Below are positions 55,758 to 64,000 of a stretch of 64,000 bases of DNA, one piece after another (the first letter of the stretch is position 1; every line of letters starts with the position of its first letter). The notes beneath the pieces were generated by a model, which was given only the letters and a program-made list of their open reading frames with translations, was not told where the DNA came from and ran no database searches. This stretch comes from Arthrobacter sp. zg-Y844. GTDB lineage: Bacteria > Actinomycetota > Actinomycetes > Actinomycetales > Micrococcaceae. A program made the translations under genes and the position numbers. Location of the stretch: positions 372,001-436,000 of the forward strand of contig NZ_JANFLS010000001.1 of NCBI RefSeq assembly GCF_024385465.1, in the 5' to 3' direction.

Positions 55758-58700
55758 ATGTATCTTTCGGTCCTCGGAACGCACTCCGGCATCACCGGAA
55801 CGGTGCAGGTTCCCAACTCCAAATACCACGCCCACCGGGCGCTGATCCTGGCTTCCCTGGCTCCGGGCACCAGCCGCATTTCCGGCCTGACCGATGCCCG
55901 CCACGTGCAGTACACGGTGGCTGCGCTCCGCCAGCTCGGTACCGGAATAGAGGTGCAGGATGACACCTTTATCGTCCACGGCGGGCCGTACCGTCCACGG
56001 CGTGCCGTTGTCTCCGCCGGCAGCTCCGGAACCACGTTGTACTTCATGGCCGGACTCGCCTCGCTGGGGACACGCGACGTCGTCGTCACCGGGCAGAAAT
56101 ACTTCCAGCGCCGTCCCATCGGCGCATTGCTGGCCGCCCTGCGCGAGATGGGCGTCGACATCGCCTCGAGCGACGACTGCCCTCCCCTGCAGGTTGCCCA
56201 CGGGCGGCCGCGCGGCGGTGAAGTCCATATCTCCGGGACCCTCTCGCAGTGGATTTCCGGACTTCTGCTGCTGGCACCGTTTGCCCGCTCCGAAACCACC
56301 GTGGTGGTGGAGGGCCAGCAGAATGAATCCAGCTACGTGGAACTGACCCTCGCCATGATGGCGCGGTTCGGATTGCAGGTGGAGGCCTCCGAGGACCTCA
56401 GGCGCTTCCGGATTCCGGCGGACCAGCAGGCCGTCCCCGCGGACCTGCGGCTCCCCCCGGACATCGGGTCGGCGGCCTTCGGAATCGCGGCGGCGGCCCT
56501 GCATCCGGCAGATATTTCCCTTACCGGACTCAGCGCCACCTCCTCAACCGGATCCGACCATCCCGAGGCTGACTTCCTTGACCTGGCGGCACAGATGGGA
56601 GTGCCGATGGACTACGACCAGGCAACCGACGCGGTGAGGGTCCGCCATCAGGGCCTGGACCTGCAACCCGTAGACGTCGACTGCCGCCGCGTCCCGGACA
56701 TGCTTCCGGTGCTGTCCGTGATGGCGTGCCTCGCCAAGGGGCGGAGCGTTTTCCGCAACATCGACCATGTGCGGATGAAGGAGTCCGATCGGGTGGCCGC
56801 CATGCTGCAGCTGAACTCCATGGGCGCGGACCTCACCGTGGAGGGCTCTACCTTGGTGGTCCGCGGAGTCGGCAGCTTGGACGGGGCCGATCTCTCCTCT
56901 TTTAATGACCACCGGGTCCTCATGTCCCTGGCCGTGGCGGCCTCAGCCGCAGAAGGACGCAGCACCCTCACATACCCAAACGCCTACCGCATTTCCTACC
57001 CCGAATACCTGGCGGCCATGACCGCTTTCGGGCTGCGCATGAAGGTCGAGGACGGCGTGATCCAGCGTCCCCGCCGCAGCCGGCCGGCCCGGACCGCACG
57101 CGGAAGCCGCTCCCGAAGCATTTCCGGACCGGCCGCAGTGGAGGCGGCAGCGTCCGTCACCGGTCCGGACTGGGTACGGCGCTGGGCGGCGGAACGCCCC
57201 AACGAAACAGCGGTGGTCGACGGCGGCCCGCGGGTATCCGGGCACCTCACCTGGTCCGAACTCGACACGCAGGCCGACCGCGTCGCCGCAGCACTGCTGG
57301 AGCTGGGGGTGCGGCCGGGCGACCGGGTGGCTTTCCAGCTCCCCAACCGAAGCGAGTTCGTTGTCCTCACCGTGGCTGTCCTCCGCCTCGGCGCGGTCGC
57401 CGCACCCGTGATGCCGATCTTCCGGGAACGGGAGGTGGCGCTGGCACTGAACCGGGCCGGCGCCCGCGTCTTCGTTGCCGTCGAGGAGTTCCGCGGACGC
57501 CGGCCTGCGGAGGAACTGGCCGGGCTCCTGCAGCGCACGGACCGAGCCGATGCGGTGCCCGCCCCCAAGGTAGCGGATGTCCTCGTGCTGCCCAGTGCCG
57601 CGCCGCGGCGTCCCCTCCCCTCTGTTGCCGGCGGCCCGCGGTTCCACGACTGGGACGCTGTGCTGAGCCGCGTTACCCCTGCGGCTGTCCTCCGTCCCGG
57701 TGCTGCGCCAACCGCCGGGGATCCTGCACAATTGCTTTTCACCTCCGGAACCTCCGGGGAACCCAAGGGTGTGGTGCACCGTCATGGAACGCTTAGCCGC
57801 GCTGCGGCCATGGAAGCGGCGCACCTGGGCCTCACCAGTGATGACGCCGTCTTCATCCCGTCGCCCCTGGCCCACCAGACCGGCTTCCTGTACGGAATGT
57901 GGCTCTCGTTCGTCCTCGGCTGCCCGCAGATCCTGCAGCCGGTCTGGGACGTGGAGCGGGCCGTGAAACTCATGCGCGGGTGGCGCGCCACCTTCGTCCA
58001 GGCAGCCACCCCGTTCCTCACCGACTTGGTTGCCGCCGTAGACGCGGGTACCGCCGCTCCGCCCAGCCTGCGCATCTTCGTTGCCACAGGCGCCGCCGTC
58101 CCCCGGCACCTCGCTGAGCGCGCCACACGCGTCTTGGGCGCGGGCATCTGCGGTGCGTTTGGAACCACTGAAACCTGCCTGGCCACCCTGGCGTCGCCCG
58201 GGGACGAACCGGTAAAAGTGTGGGGCACCGACGGGCGGGCCCTGGCGGGTGTGCGGGCCCGGATAGTCGACGACGGCGGCCTCCTCCTGCCGCCCGGCGT
58301 GGAAGGAAATTTCGAACTTCTCAGTCCCACCGTCTTTGACGGGTACCTTGACCGTCCGGACCTGACCAAGGAAGTCTTTACCGAAGACGGCTGGTACCGC
58401 ACGGGAGACACCGCCGTCCTCGATGATGCCGGGTACCTGCGCATCACCGGACGGGTTCGCGACATCATCAACCGCGGAGGGGAGAAAATCCCGGTGGCCG
58501 AGATCGAGCAGCTGCTCTACCGGCATCCTGCCGTACGGGACGTTGCCGTGGCCGCCATGCCCGATGACCGGCTGGGCGAGCGGGCCTGCGCCTTTGTCGT
58601 TCCCGTGGCGGGGATGCGCCCGCAGCTGGGTGATCTCACCGGGTTCCTCGACCGGCACCGCGTCGCCAGGCATTACTGGCCCGAACGCCTCGAGCTGGTT

Positions 58701-58823
58701 GATGCCCTCCCCCGCAATGCGGTGGGCAAGGTGCAGAAGTTCCTGCTGCGGGACAGGGCCCGCAGCTTCCCCGACGGCGGCGGACCGCCGAAGCCCGGCA
58801 CACCGGATCGGAGCAGCCTGTGA
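55758..58823 (+). CDS. EPSP synthase-like / acyl-CoA ligase fusion, AnsJK/PlmJK type
   Basis: A 1,021-residue two-domain protein. Residues 1-430 are an EPSP-synthase fold: VPNSKYHAHRAL (Lys22, Arg27), SAGSSGTTLYFM (91-97), RRPIGALLAALREMG, LSQWISGLLL, Asp314, MKESDR (341-345), FNDHR (382-386). The usual PEP-site lysine near position 411 is replaced (RISYPEY), and the arginine of the GTAMR loop is Tyr95. Residues 470-1000 are an adenylate-forming ligase: LLFTSGTSGEPKG (659-671), FGTTE, RTGD (881-884), GRVRDIINRGGEKI, and the catalytic Lys991 (PRNAVGKVQK). This exact fusion is what I recall for PlmJK, which acts on shikimate toward cyclohexanecarbonyl-CoA. The next gene overlaps by four bases. 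Confidence 0.82.
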   Translation: MYLSVLGTHSGITGTVQVPNSKYHAHRALILASLAPGTSRISGLTDARHVQYTVAALRQLGTGIEVQDDTFIVHGGPYRPRRAVVSAGSSGTTLYFMAGLASLGTRDVVVTGQKYFQRRPIGALLAALREMGVDIASSDDCPPLQVAHGRPRGGEVHISGTLSQWISGLLLLAPFARSETTVVVEGQQNESSYVELTLAMMARFGLQVEASEDLRRFRIPADQQAVPADLRLPPDIGSAAFGIAAAALHPADISLTGLSATSSTGSDHPEADFLDLAAQMGVPMDYDQATDAVRVRHQGLDLQPVDVDCRRVPDMLPVLSVMACLAKGRSVFRNIDHVRMKESDRVAAMLQLNSMGADLTVEGSTLVVRGVGSLDGADLSSFNDHRVLMSLAVAASAAEGRSTLTYPNAYRISYPEYLAAMTAFGLRMKVEDGVIQRPRRSRPARTARGSRSRSISGPAAVEAAASVTGPDWVRRWAAERPNETAVVDGGPRVSGHLTWSELDTQADRVAAALLELGVRPGDRVAFQLPNRSEFVVLTVAVLRLGAVAAPVMPIFREREVALALNRAGARVFVAVEEFRGRRPAEELAGLLQRTDRADAVPAPKVADVLVLPSAAPRRPLPSVAGGPRFHDWDAVLSRVTPAAVLRPGAAPTAGDPAQLLFTSGTSGEPKGVVHRHGTLSRAAAMEAAHLGLTSDDAVFIPSPLAHQTGFLYGMWLSFVLGCPQILQPVWDVERAVKLMRGWRATFVQAATPFLTDLVAAVDAGTAAPPSLRIFVATGAAVPRHLAERATRVLGAGICGAFGTTETCLATLASPGDEPVKVWGTDGRALAGVRARIVDDGGLLLPPGVEGNFELLSPTVFDGYLDRPDLTKEVFTEDGWYRTGDTAVLDDAGYLRITGRVRDIINRGGEKIPVAEIEQLLYRHPAVRDVAVAAMPDDRLGERACAFVVPVAGMRPQLGDLTGFLDRHRVARHYWPERLELVDALPRNAVGKVQKFLLRDRARSFPDGGGPPKPGTPDRSSL

Positions 58824-60085
58824 GCACTGCAGCCATCGCACCCGACGGAAGGGGCAGCAGTATCCCGGACCCTGAATACCGAGAGCTGCTCACGTCCGTT
58901 ACCGCGTGGGTCGAGGGCCCCGGCGAGTCATGGGCAGACCGCATTGAAACCAGCGGCACCGCACCCGATGCCCTGTGGAAGGAACTCCGCGAGGCTGGCT
59001 TCCTTTCCCTGGCGGCACCTGTGGAACTGGGCGGCCGGGGGCTGAGCTTTGTCCAGTGGATGGGGCTGATGGAGGTCTTCTCCCGTTCACACGCTTCGGT
59101 CCGCATGATCGTGCACGTGGTCAACGGCACCTGGCGGGCCATGAATCCGCATGCCGACGAGGCGCAGCGAAGGAAATTCGTCCTTCCCTCCGTGGCAGGA
59201 GAGCTGCTGGTCGCCTTCACGCTCACGGAACCGGGCAACGGCACGGGAGCGGATATCACCTCGAGTGTCCGGCGGGTCGGCGACACCTACTACCTGACCG
59301 GCCGCAAGCATCTGATCACGTTCGGTGTGCGCTGCGACTACTGGCTGCTTTTTGCCCGGCTGGAGGGCAGCTCCGGCAGCGGCGGAACGGTCGCGCTGCT
59401 GGTGGACCGGCAGGCGCCCGGCGTCGAAGTGGAAGACACCTCGCAGACCATGGGGGTCCGCGGCACCGACCATGCCTCCCTTGCTTTCAGGGATACTCCG
59501 GTCCCCGTCGCCAACCGACTCGGAGCGGAGGGAGACGGACTCGCCGTTGCCCTCGGCGGCTTCCTCACCCCCAGCCGGATCTCCGTGGCGATGAGCTGCG
59601 TCGGGCTGGCCCAACGTGCCCAGCAGCTCGCAGTTGCCCATGCCCTGGAGCGGACCACTTTCGGGAAGCCGCTCGCCGCACGGCAGGCCATCGCCTTTGC
59701 GCTGGCGGAAAACGCCGCTGATATCGAGGCTGCCCGCGCTTTGACCCTGCACGCAGCTTCGGCCTGGCAGGACGGCGCTCCCGACGCCGGTTCGCTGTCC
59801 TCCATGGCCAAGCTGACCGCCGTCGATATGCTCACCCGTGTGACCGACAAGGCACTGCAGGTCCACGGCGGCATCGGCTACTGGAAGTCCGCACCCATCG
59901 AGCGGGTGTACCGCGACGCGCGGGCGCAGCGCTTCGAAGAGGGAACGAATGAGATCCAGAAAACCGTGATCGCCCGCGGTATCTTCCGCCGGGACCAGAC
60001 ACCGGCCGACGCCGCGCTGCCCGATCCCGATCCGTCTCCCGAGCCGTCTCCCGATCCGTCCGCGGCTCCTGCCGCCCGTCCCTGA
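58820..60085 (+). CDS. Acyl-CoA dehydrogenase, AnsL/PlmL-like
   Basis: FAD-dependent acyl-CoA dehydrogenase of 421 residues. Landmarks: LREAGFLSLAAPVELGGRGL, FTLTEPGNGTGADITSSVRRVGDTYYLTGRKHLITFG, RTTFGKPLAARQAIAFALAENAADIEAAR and the C-terminal HGGIGYWKSAPIERVYRDARAQRFEEGTNEIQ (in part) with the usual active-site glutamate. A Pro/Asp/Ser tail (PDPSPEPSPDPSAAP) follows the domain. The GTG start overlaps the stop of the fusion gene (GTGA), so translation is coupled. In the cyclohexanecarboxylate pathway the equivalent protein would handle a ring acyl-CoA intermediate; that role is inferred from context. Confidence 0.85.
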   Translation: MSTAAIAPDGRGSSIPDPEYRELLTSVTAWVEGPGESWADRIETSGTAPDALWKELREAGFLSLAAPVELGGRGLSFVQWMGLMEVFSRSHASVRMIVHVVNGTWRAMNPHADEAQRRKFVLPSVAGELLVAFTLTEPGNGTGADITSSVRRVGDTYYLTGRKHLITFGVRCDYWLLFARLEGSSGSGGTVALLVDRQAPGVEVEDTSQTMGVRGTDHASLAFRDTPVPVANRLGAEGDGLAVALGGFLTPSRISVAMSCVGLAQRAQQLAVAHALERTTFGKPLAARQAIAFALAENAADIEAARALTLHAASAWQDGAPDAGSLSSMAKLTAVDMLTRVTDKALQVHGGIGYWKSAPIERVYRDARAQRFEEGTNEIQKTVIARGIFRRDQTPADAALPDPDPSPEPSPDPSAAPAARP

Positions 60086-60092
60086 CGCCGGC

Positions 60093-62117
60093 ATGCTGGA
60101 CCGGGTCTTCTCCCCCGTTTCCCTTGGGCCGCTGCAGCTGGACCACCGGATCATCATGGGCTCAATGCACCTGAACCGGGAGGATGACCCGCTCGCCCTG
60201 GCCGCGTTCTATGCGGAACGGGCGGCCGCCGGAGCCGGGCTGATCGTCACGGGCGGAGCGGCCGTGAACCGCGCCGGCGCCGGCGGACCCAACTACCTGC
60301 TGATCAATGAGCCCGAAGCCGCCGCTCGGGTTTCCCCGATGCTCAACGCGGTGCACGATGCGGGCGGCAGGCTTGCCCTGCAGCTGTTCCACGCGGGACG
60401 CTACGCCCGGGAGGGCACATACGGGCTGCGTCCGGCCGCGCCGTCGGAGGTGTATTCAGGCTATTCACGCACGCTGCCCCGAGCGCTCACGCCGAAGCAG
60501 ATCGAAGACACGCTTGCGGACTTCGCCGCGGGTGCCGCTGCCGCCCGCGCCCTGGGCTTCGATGCCGTGGAAATCATGGGGTCCGAGGGTTACCTGATCA
60601 ACCAGTTCGCCTCGCCCCTGACCAACCTGCGACAGGACCGCTGGGGCGGGGATCCGCAAAGGAGACAGGCTTTTCCGCTGGCGGTGCTGCAGGCTGTCCG
60701 GGACGCCGTAGGGCCCGGCTACCCGGTCATCTACCGGACGTCGGGCGCAGACCTCGTCGCCGGGTCGAGCTCCCGGGAGGAATCGGCGGCCCTGGCGGTC
60801 GCACTGGCGCGGGAGGGGGCCGATGCCGTCAACATCGGCATCGGCTGGCATGAGTCCAGGGTCCCGTCCGTGCAGGGCATGGTTCCGCATGGCCGCTGGA
60901 TGGCCATTGCAGGGGAGATCCGCGCGGCCCTGGCGGCTGCGGGAGTTCCCGTGCCCGTCATCGCCGGCAACCGGATCAACTCGCTGGAGCATGCGGAGCG
61001 GGCCCTGGCCTGCGGGCACGCGGACCTGGTTTCCATGGCCCGTCCCTTCCTCGCCGACCCGGCGATCGTGGCCAAGACCCGGCGCGGAGCGTCGAACCTC
61101 GTCAACACCTGCATAGCCTGCAACGAGGCCTGCATCGACCGTTCACTGGGCGCCGAGCCTGTCTCCTGCCTGGTCAACCCGCGCGCCGGCCGCGAAACAG
61201 AGTTTCCGCTCCCGCTGAAGCCGCCCCGGCGAGCCGTGAGCACCCCCGCACGGGTTGCCGTGGTGGGGGCCGGCCCGGCGGGGATGCAGGCCGCGGCAAC
61301 CCTGGCGCTGGCCGGACATCGCGTGGACCTCTATGAACAGGACAGCTCCATCGGCGGGCAGTTCCGGCTGGCCGGCAAAGTGCCGGGCAAGGCAGACTTC
61401 CTGCAGACAATCCGCTACTTCACCCATGAACTGGCGCGGCTGGGCGTCCGCGTCCTGACCGGCGCCGCCCCCGAAGCCGCGCAGTTGGCCGGCTATTCAC
61501 ACCTGGTGCTGGCCACCGGTGTCCGGCCCCGGACCGTCCATCTGCCGGGCACCGGCCTGCTCCCCGTGCTGGACTACCGGCAGGCCTTCGCGGACCCGGC
61601 CCCGCTGGGCCGCCGTGTGGTCATTGTCGGTGCCGGCGGCATTGCAGTGGACCTTGCACGCCTGCTGGCGGATCCCGGCGTTGCGGGCGGTCCCCGGGAC
61701 GTGACGATACTGCGCCGGGGAGCCCGAATCGGGCAGGGCATCGGCCCGTCCACACGGTGGGCTGTGCTGCAGGACATCCGGGCTGCCGGCGTCCGGACCC
61801 TGGCCGGGACCACGCCGTTGGACGTGACTCCCCTCGGGCTCCGGGTCCGGAACCTTGACGGCACGACGGCGCTCCTGCTGGCTGACGCCGTCGTCCTGGC
61901 TGCGGGACAGGTGCCGTACAACCCGCTCCGGTTCCAGCGCGACGCCCGCGGCATGCCCGGTACGGTGATCGGCGGCGCGCTGGACGCCTCGGGCCTGAAC
62001 GCGGTCCGTGCCTTCCAACAGGGGCTGGCGGCCGGCACCGCCGTGGCGCGCCACCTCGACCGGCAGAAACCGGAGGACGGGCCCCGGCTTAAAAGCAGCA
62101 GGGCCCCGCTGCCATAA
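60093..62117 (+). CDS. NADH:flavin oxidoreductase, 2,4-dienoyl-CoA reductase-like (AnsM/PlmM type)
   Basis: A 674-residue iron-sulphur flavoenzyme of the FadH/OYE family. Residues 1-330 are an FMN-binding barrel (FSPVSLGPLQLDHRIIMGSM, LQLFHAGRYA, VEIMGSEGYLINQF). Cys340, Cys343, Cys347 and Cys359 give the CxxCxxxCx11C 4Fe-4S site. Residues 385-650 bind FAD/NAD(P)H (VAVVGAGPAGMQAAATLALAG; VVIVGAGGIAVDLARLL). It would reduce a conjugated double bond in an acyl-CoA. It starts seven bases after the acyl-CoA dehydrogenase gene and is followed by a terminator shared with tuf. Confidence 0.87.
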   Translation: MLDRVFSPVSLGPLQLDHRIIMGSMHLNREDDPLALAAFYAERAAAGAGLIVTGGAAVNRAGAGGPNYLLINEPEAAARVSPMLNAVHDAGGRLALQLFHAGRYAREGTYGLRPAAPSEVYSGYSRTLPRALTPKQIEDTLADFAAGAAAARALGFDAVEIMGSEGYLINQFASPLTNLRQDRWGGDPQRRQAFPLAVLQAVRDAVGPGYPVIYRTSGADLVAGSSSREESAALAVALAREGADAVNIGIGWHESRVPSVQGMVPHGRWMAIAGEIRAALAAAGVPVPVIAGNRINSLEHAERALACGHADLVSMARPFLADPAIVAKTRRGASNLVNTCIACNEACIDRSLGAEPVSCLVNPRAGRETEFPLPLKPPRRAVSTPARVAVVGAGPAGMQAAATLALAGHRVDLYEQDSSIGGQFRLAGKVPGKADFLQTIRYFTHELARLGVRVLTGAAPEAAQLAGYSHLVLATGVRPRTVHLPGTGLLPVLDYRQAFADPAPLGRRVVIVGAGGIAVDLARLLADPGVAGGPRDVTILRRGARIGQGIGPSTRWAVLQDIRAAGVRTLAGTTPLDVTPLGLRVRNLDGTTALLLADAVVLAAGQVPYNPLRFQRDARGMPGTVIGGALDASGLNAVRAFQQGLAAGTAVARHLDRQKPEDGPRLKSSRAPLP

Positions 62118-62133
62118 GCAACGGGGCCCTGCT
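62097..62133. terminator. Bidirectional terminator between the cassette and tuf
   Basis: Twelve-base inverted repeat AGCAGGGCCCCG / CGGGGCCCTGCT with a 13-base loop that includes the stop codon of the flavoenzyme gene. It lies between two convergent genes. Confidence 0.7.
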
Positions 62134-62166
62134 AAGAACCGATGAGGTTCAGGCTAAACCATCAAA

Positions 62167-63357
62167 TTACTTGATGATCTTGGTGACGCGGCCTGATCCA
62201 ACGGTGCGGCCGCCTTCGCGGATAGCGAAGCCGAGGCCCTCTTCCATAGCGATCGGCTGGATGAGCTCAACGGTCATCTCAGTGTTATCGCCGGGCATAA
62301 CCATTTCAGTGCCCTCGGGGAGGGTGATGACGCCGGTTACGTCCGTGGTACGGAAGTAGAACTGCGGGCGGTAGTTCGAGTAGAACGGGTTGTGGCGTCC
62401 GCCTTCATCCTTGGACAGGATGTAGACGTTGGCTTCGAAGTCGGTGTGCGGGGTAATGGAACCCGGCTTCACGACAACCTGGCCACGCTCTACGTCTTCG
62501 CGCTTGATACCGCGGAGCAGCAGGCCACAGTTCTCGCCGGCCCATGCTTCGTCAAGCTGCTTGTGGAACATCTCGATACCGGTAACCGTGGTCTTCTGGA
62601 CCGGACGGATGCCGACGATCTCGACCTCGGAGTTGATGGCGAGGGTGCCGCGCTCGGCGCGGCCCGTGACAACGGTTCCACGACCGGTGATCGTGAAGAC
62701 GTCCTCGATCGGCATCAGGAACGGCTTGTCCTTGTCGCGAACGGGGTCCGGCACGTTGTTGTCAACGGCTTCCATGAGCTCTTCGACGGCTGCAACCCAC
62801 TTGGGGTCGCCTTCGAGAGCCTTCAGGCCGGAAACGCGGACGACGGGAGCGTTGTCGCCGTCGAAGTCCTGGGAGCTCAGCAGTTCGCGAACTTCCATTT
62901 CCACGAGGTCGAGCAGTTCTTCGTCGTCAACCATGTCGGACTTGTTCAGTGCGACCAGCAGGTAGGGAACACCAACCTGGCGGGCGAGCAGGACGTGCTC
63001 GCGGGTCTGTGCCATCGGACCGTCGGTAGCGGCAACCACGAGGATTGCGCCGTCCATCTGAGCTGCACCAGTGATCATGTTCTTGATGTAGTCAGCGTGG
63101 CCGGGGGCGTCTACGTGTGCGTAGTGGCGCTTCTCGGTCTGGTACTCGATGTGCGAGATGTTGATGGTGATGCCGCGCTGGCGCTCTTCAGGTGCAGAGT
63201 CGATAGCAGCGAAATCGCGCTTTTCATTCAGATCAGGGTACTTGTCAGCAAGCACCTTCGAAATGGCAGCGGTCAACGTCGTCTTTCCATGGTCAACGTG
63301 ACCAATGGTGCCGATGTTGACGTGCGGCTTAGTCCGCTCGAACTTTGCCTTCGCCAC
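62167..63357 (-). CDS. tuf: Elongation factor Tu
   Basis: Delivers aminoacyl-tRNA to the ribosome. The 396-residue protein has the G1 motif [12 protein letters not shown]2 RGITIN, G3 DAPGHADY and G4 [10 protein letters not shown], and the normal C-terminus [14 protein letters not shown]. It lies 219 bases after fusA, with a terminator and a promoter candidate in between, so it may be transcribed separately from the str operon. Confidence 0.98.
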   Translation of the reverse strand: MAKAKFERTKPHVNIGTIGHVDHGKTTLTAAISKVLADKYPDLNEKRDFAAIDSAPEERQRGITINISHIEYQTEKRHYAHVDAPGHADYIKNMITGAAQMDGAILVVAATDGPMAQTREHVLLARQVGVPYLLVALNKSDMVDDEELLDLVEMEVRELLSSQDFDGDNAPVVRVSGLKALEGDPKWVAAVEELMEAVDNNVPDPVRDKDKPFLMPIEDVFTITGRGTVVTGRAERGTLAINSEVEIVGIRPVQKTTVTGIEMFHKQLDEAWAGENCGLLLRGIKREDVERGQVVVKPGSITPHTDFEANVYILSKDEGGRHNPFYSNYRPQFYFRTTDVTGVITLPEGTEMVMPGDNTEMTVELIQPIAMEEGLGFAIREGGRTVGSGRVTKIIK

Positions 63358-63423
63358 GGGTTCCTCCTAGAGAGTTAGAAGACTCAATCTCCAGCCGCGC
63401 TTTTCGCAACTGAAACTGATGTA

Positions 63424-63452
63424 AGTCTACTTGGGGCTGTTTATTTGATGAA
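63424..63452 (-). promoter_or_regulatory. Promoter candidate for tuf
   Basis: Minus strand TTCATC (63452-63447), 17 bases, TAGACT (63429-63424). The -10 fits the actinobacterial TAnnnT consensus; the -35 is weak. It lies between the fusA-side hairpin and tuf, about 65 bases from the start codon. Confidence 0.45.
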
Positions 63453-63503
63453 ATTGCCGATTTCCGCAGCAGCCTCGCAAGGCCGCTCAGTCTGGCTATG
63501 CGC

Positions 63504-63529
63504 CCGGTCCGGGCCGAAGCCCGGACCGG
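63504..63529 (-). terminator. UUCG-tetraloop hairpin between fusA and tuf
   Basis: Perfect 11-base stem CCGGTCCGGGC / GCCCGGACCGG. On the minus strand the loop is TTCG closed by C-G, the extra-stable tetraloop, so this hairpin is made for the fusA transcript. Confidence 0.8.
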
Positions 63530-63576
63530 CCGCACACGGTGGGTGGCCCGGCGTGAACCGGTCCACCCTCCAAGTT

Positions 63577-64000
63577 TTACTCGCCGCGCGTCTTCTGGAT
63601 GATCTCGTCGGCAACTGCCTTCGGGACCTCGGCGTAGCTGTTGAAGGACATGGAGTACACGGCGCGGCCCTGGGTCTTCGACCGCAGGTCGCCGATGTAG
63701 CCGAACATGCCGGACAGCGGGACGTGCGCCCGGATGACCTTTACGCCGGCTGCGTCTTCCATGGACTGCATCTGGCCGCGACGGGAGTTGATGTCACCGA
63801 TAACTTCACCCATGTATTCCTCAGGGGTGCGGACTTCAACATCCATCAGCGGTTCAAGCAGGACAGGGCTTGCCATACGTGCGGCTTCCTTGAAAGCCTG
63901 CCGTCCGGCAATCTTGAACGCCATTTCCGAGGAGTCGACGTCGTGGTACGCGCCGTCAAGCAGCGTAGCCTTGATGCCGACAACCGGGTAACCGGCGAGC
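63577..64000 (-). CDS. fusA: Elongation factor G, C-terminal part (5' end outside window)
   Basis: The last 141 or so residues of EF-G, the translocation GTPase. Domain IV/V sequence is clear: [61 protein letters not shown], then [18 protein letters not shown] and [10 protein letters not shown]. The frame stays open to the end of the window, so the ATG at 63924 is internal. fusA-tuf is the standard str-operon order. Confidence 0.96.
   Translation of the reverse strand, partial: LAGYPVVGIKATLLDGAYHDVDSSEMAFKIAGRQAFKEAARMASPVLLEPLMDVEVRTPEEYMGEVIGDINSRRGQMQSMEDAAGVKVIRAHVPLSGMFGYIGDLRSKTQGRAVYSMSFNSYAEVPKAVADEIIQKTRGE

Noticed and set aside
55758-57050. Housekeeping aroA
   Set aside because: The domain is fused to a CoA ligase, lacks the late catalytic lysine and sits with acyl-CoA enzymes; a canonical aroA should be elsewhere.
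60093-62117. Beta-oxidation fadH with a neighbouring fad operon
   Set aside because: No thiolase, hydratase or hydroxyacyl-CoA dehydrogenase genes are adjacent, and coupling to the EPSP-synthase-like fusion fits an alicyclic pathway better. Not fully excluded.
49754-62117. Prophage or transposon as the origin of the tuf-rpsJ insertion
   Set aside because: No integrase, transposase, terminal inverted repeats or tRNA attachment site can be seen.

Overview
The window is high-GC, densely coding bacterial DNA in which conserved actinobacterial gene orders can be followed: tsaD-rimI-tsaB-tsaE-alr, nnr-acpS-glmS, glmM-rpsI-rplM-truA-rplQ-rpoA, map-adk-secY, the spc and S10 ribosomal operons, and tuf-fusA. 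Short or intermingled terminal extensions on ribosomal proteins, the absence of rpsN from the spc operon and of rpsD beside rpoA, and a complete treXYZ set point to a member of the Micrococcaceae, most likely Arthrobacter-like. The genus is an inference from gene content, not a measured match.

Layout. 1-1.6 kb: the end of an iron-siderophore ABC importer (permease, ATPase). 1.7-5.7 kb: accessory genes, with a four-gene minus-strand cassette that looks related to WXG100/ESX-type secreted proteins. 5.8-10.4 kb: a MalY/PatB aminotransferase, a THUMP-like methyltransferase, an HI0607-type shikimate dehydrogenase-like protein and a GCS2-family carboxylate-amine ligase. 10.5-26.4 kb: a long minus-strand block running glmS-acpS-nnr, then treX-treY-treZ, then an aldo/keto reductase, a GNAT, alr and the t6A genes tsaE, tsaB, rimI and tsaD. 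The trehalose genes appear inserted in an otherwise conserved cell-wall/t6A neighbourhood. coaA lies divergent from glmS. 27.5-49 kb: glmM, ribosomal proteins, rpoA, infA, a glycerophosphodiesterase, map-adk-secY, the spc operon (rplN to rplO) and the S10 operon (rpsJ to rpsQ), all on the minus strand, separated by clear hairpin terminators.

49.4-62.1 kb is the most unusual region. Between rpsJ and tuf, which are neighbours in many actinobacteria, lie a 1,889-residue polytopic membrane protein with three internal repeats and a divergent three-gene operon. The operon encodes an EPSP-synthase-like domain fused to an acyl-CoA ligase, an acyl-CoA dehydrogenase and a 2,4-dienoyl-CoA-reductase-like flavoenzyme. 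This set matches, as I recall it, the AnsJ/K-L-M and PlmJK-L-M proteins that convert shikimate toward cyclohexanecarbonyl-CoA in ansatrienin and phoslactomycin producers. Here there is no polyketide synthase and no recognisable ChcA in the window, which raises the possibility of an omega-alicyclic fatty acid or a new alicyclic metabolite. The window closes with tuf and the 3' end of fusA.

The minus strand carries nearly all housekeeping genes. Many neighbours overlap by ATGA or TGATG, so translational coupling is widespread. I saw no tRNA, rRNA, CRISPR array, insertion sequence or prophage gene.
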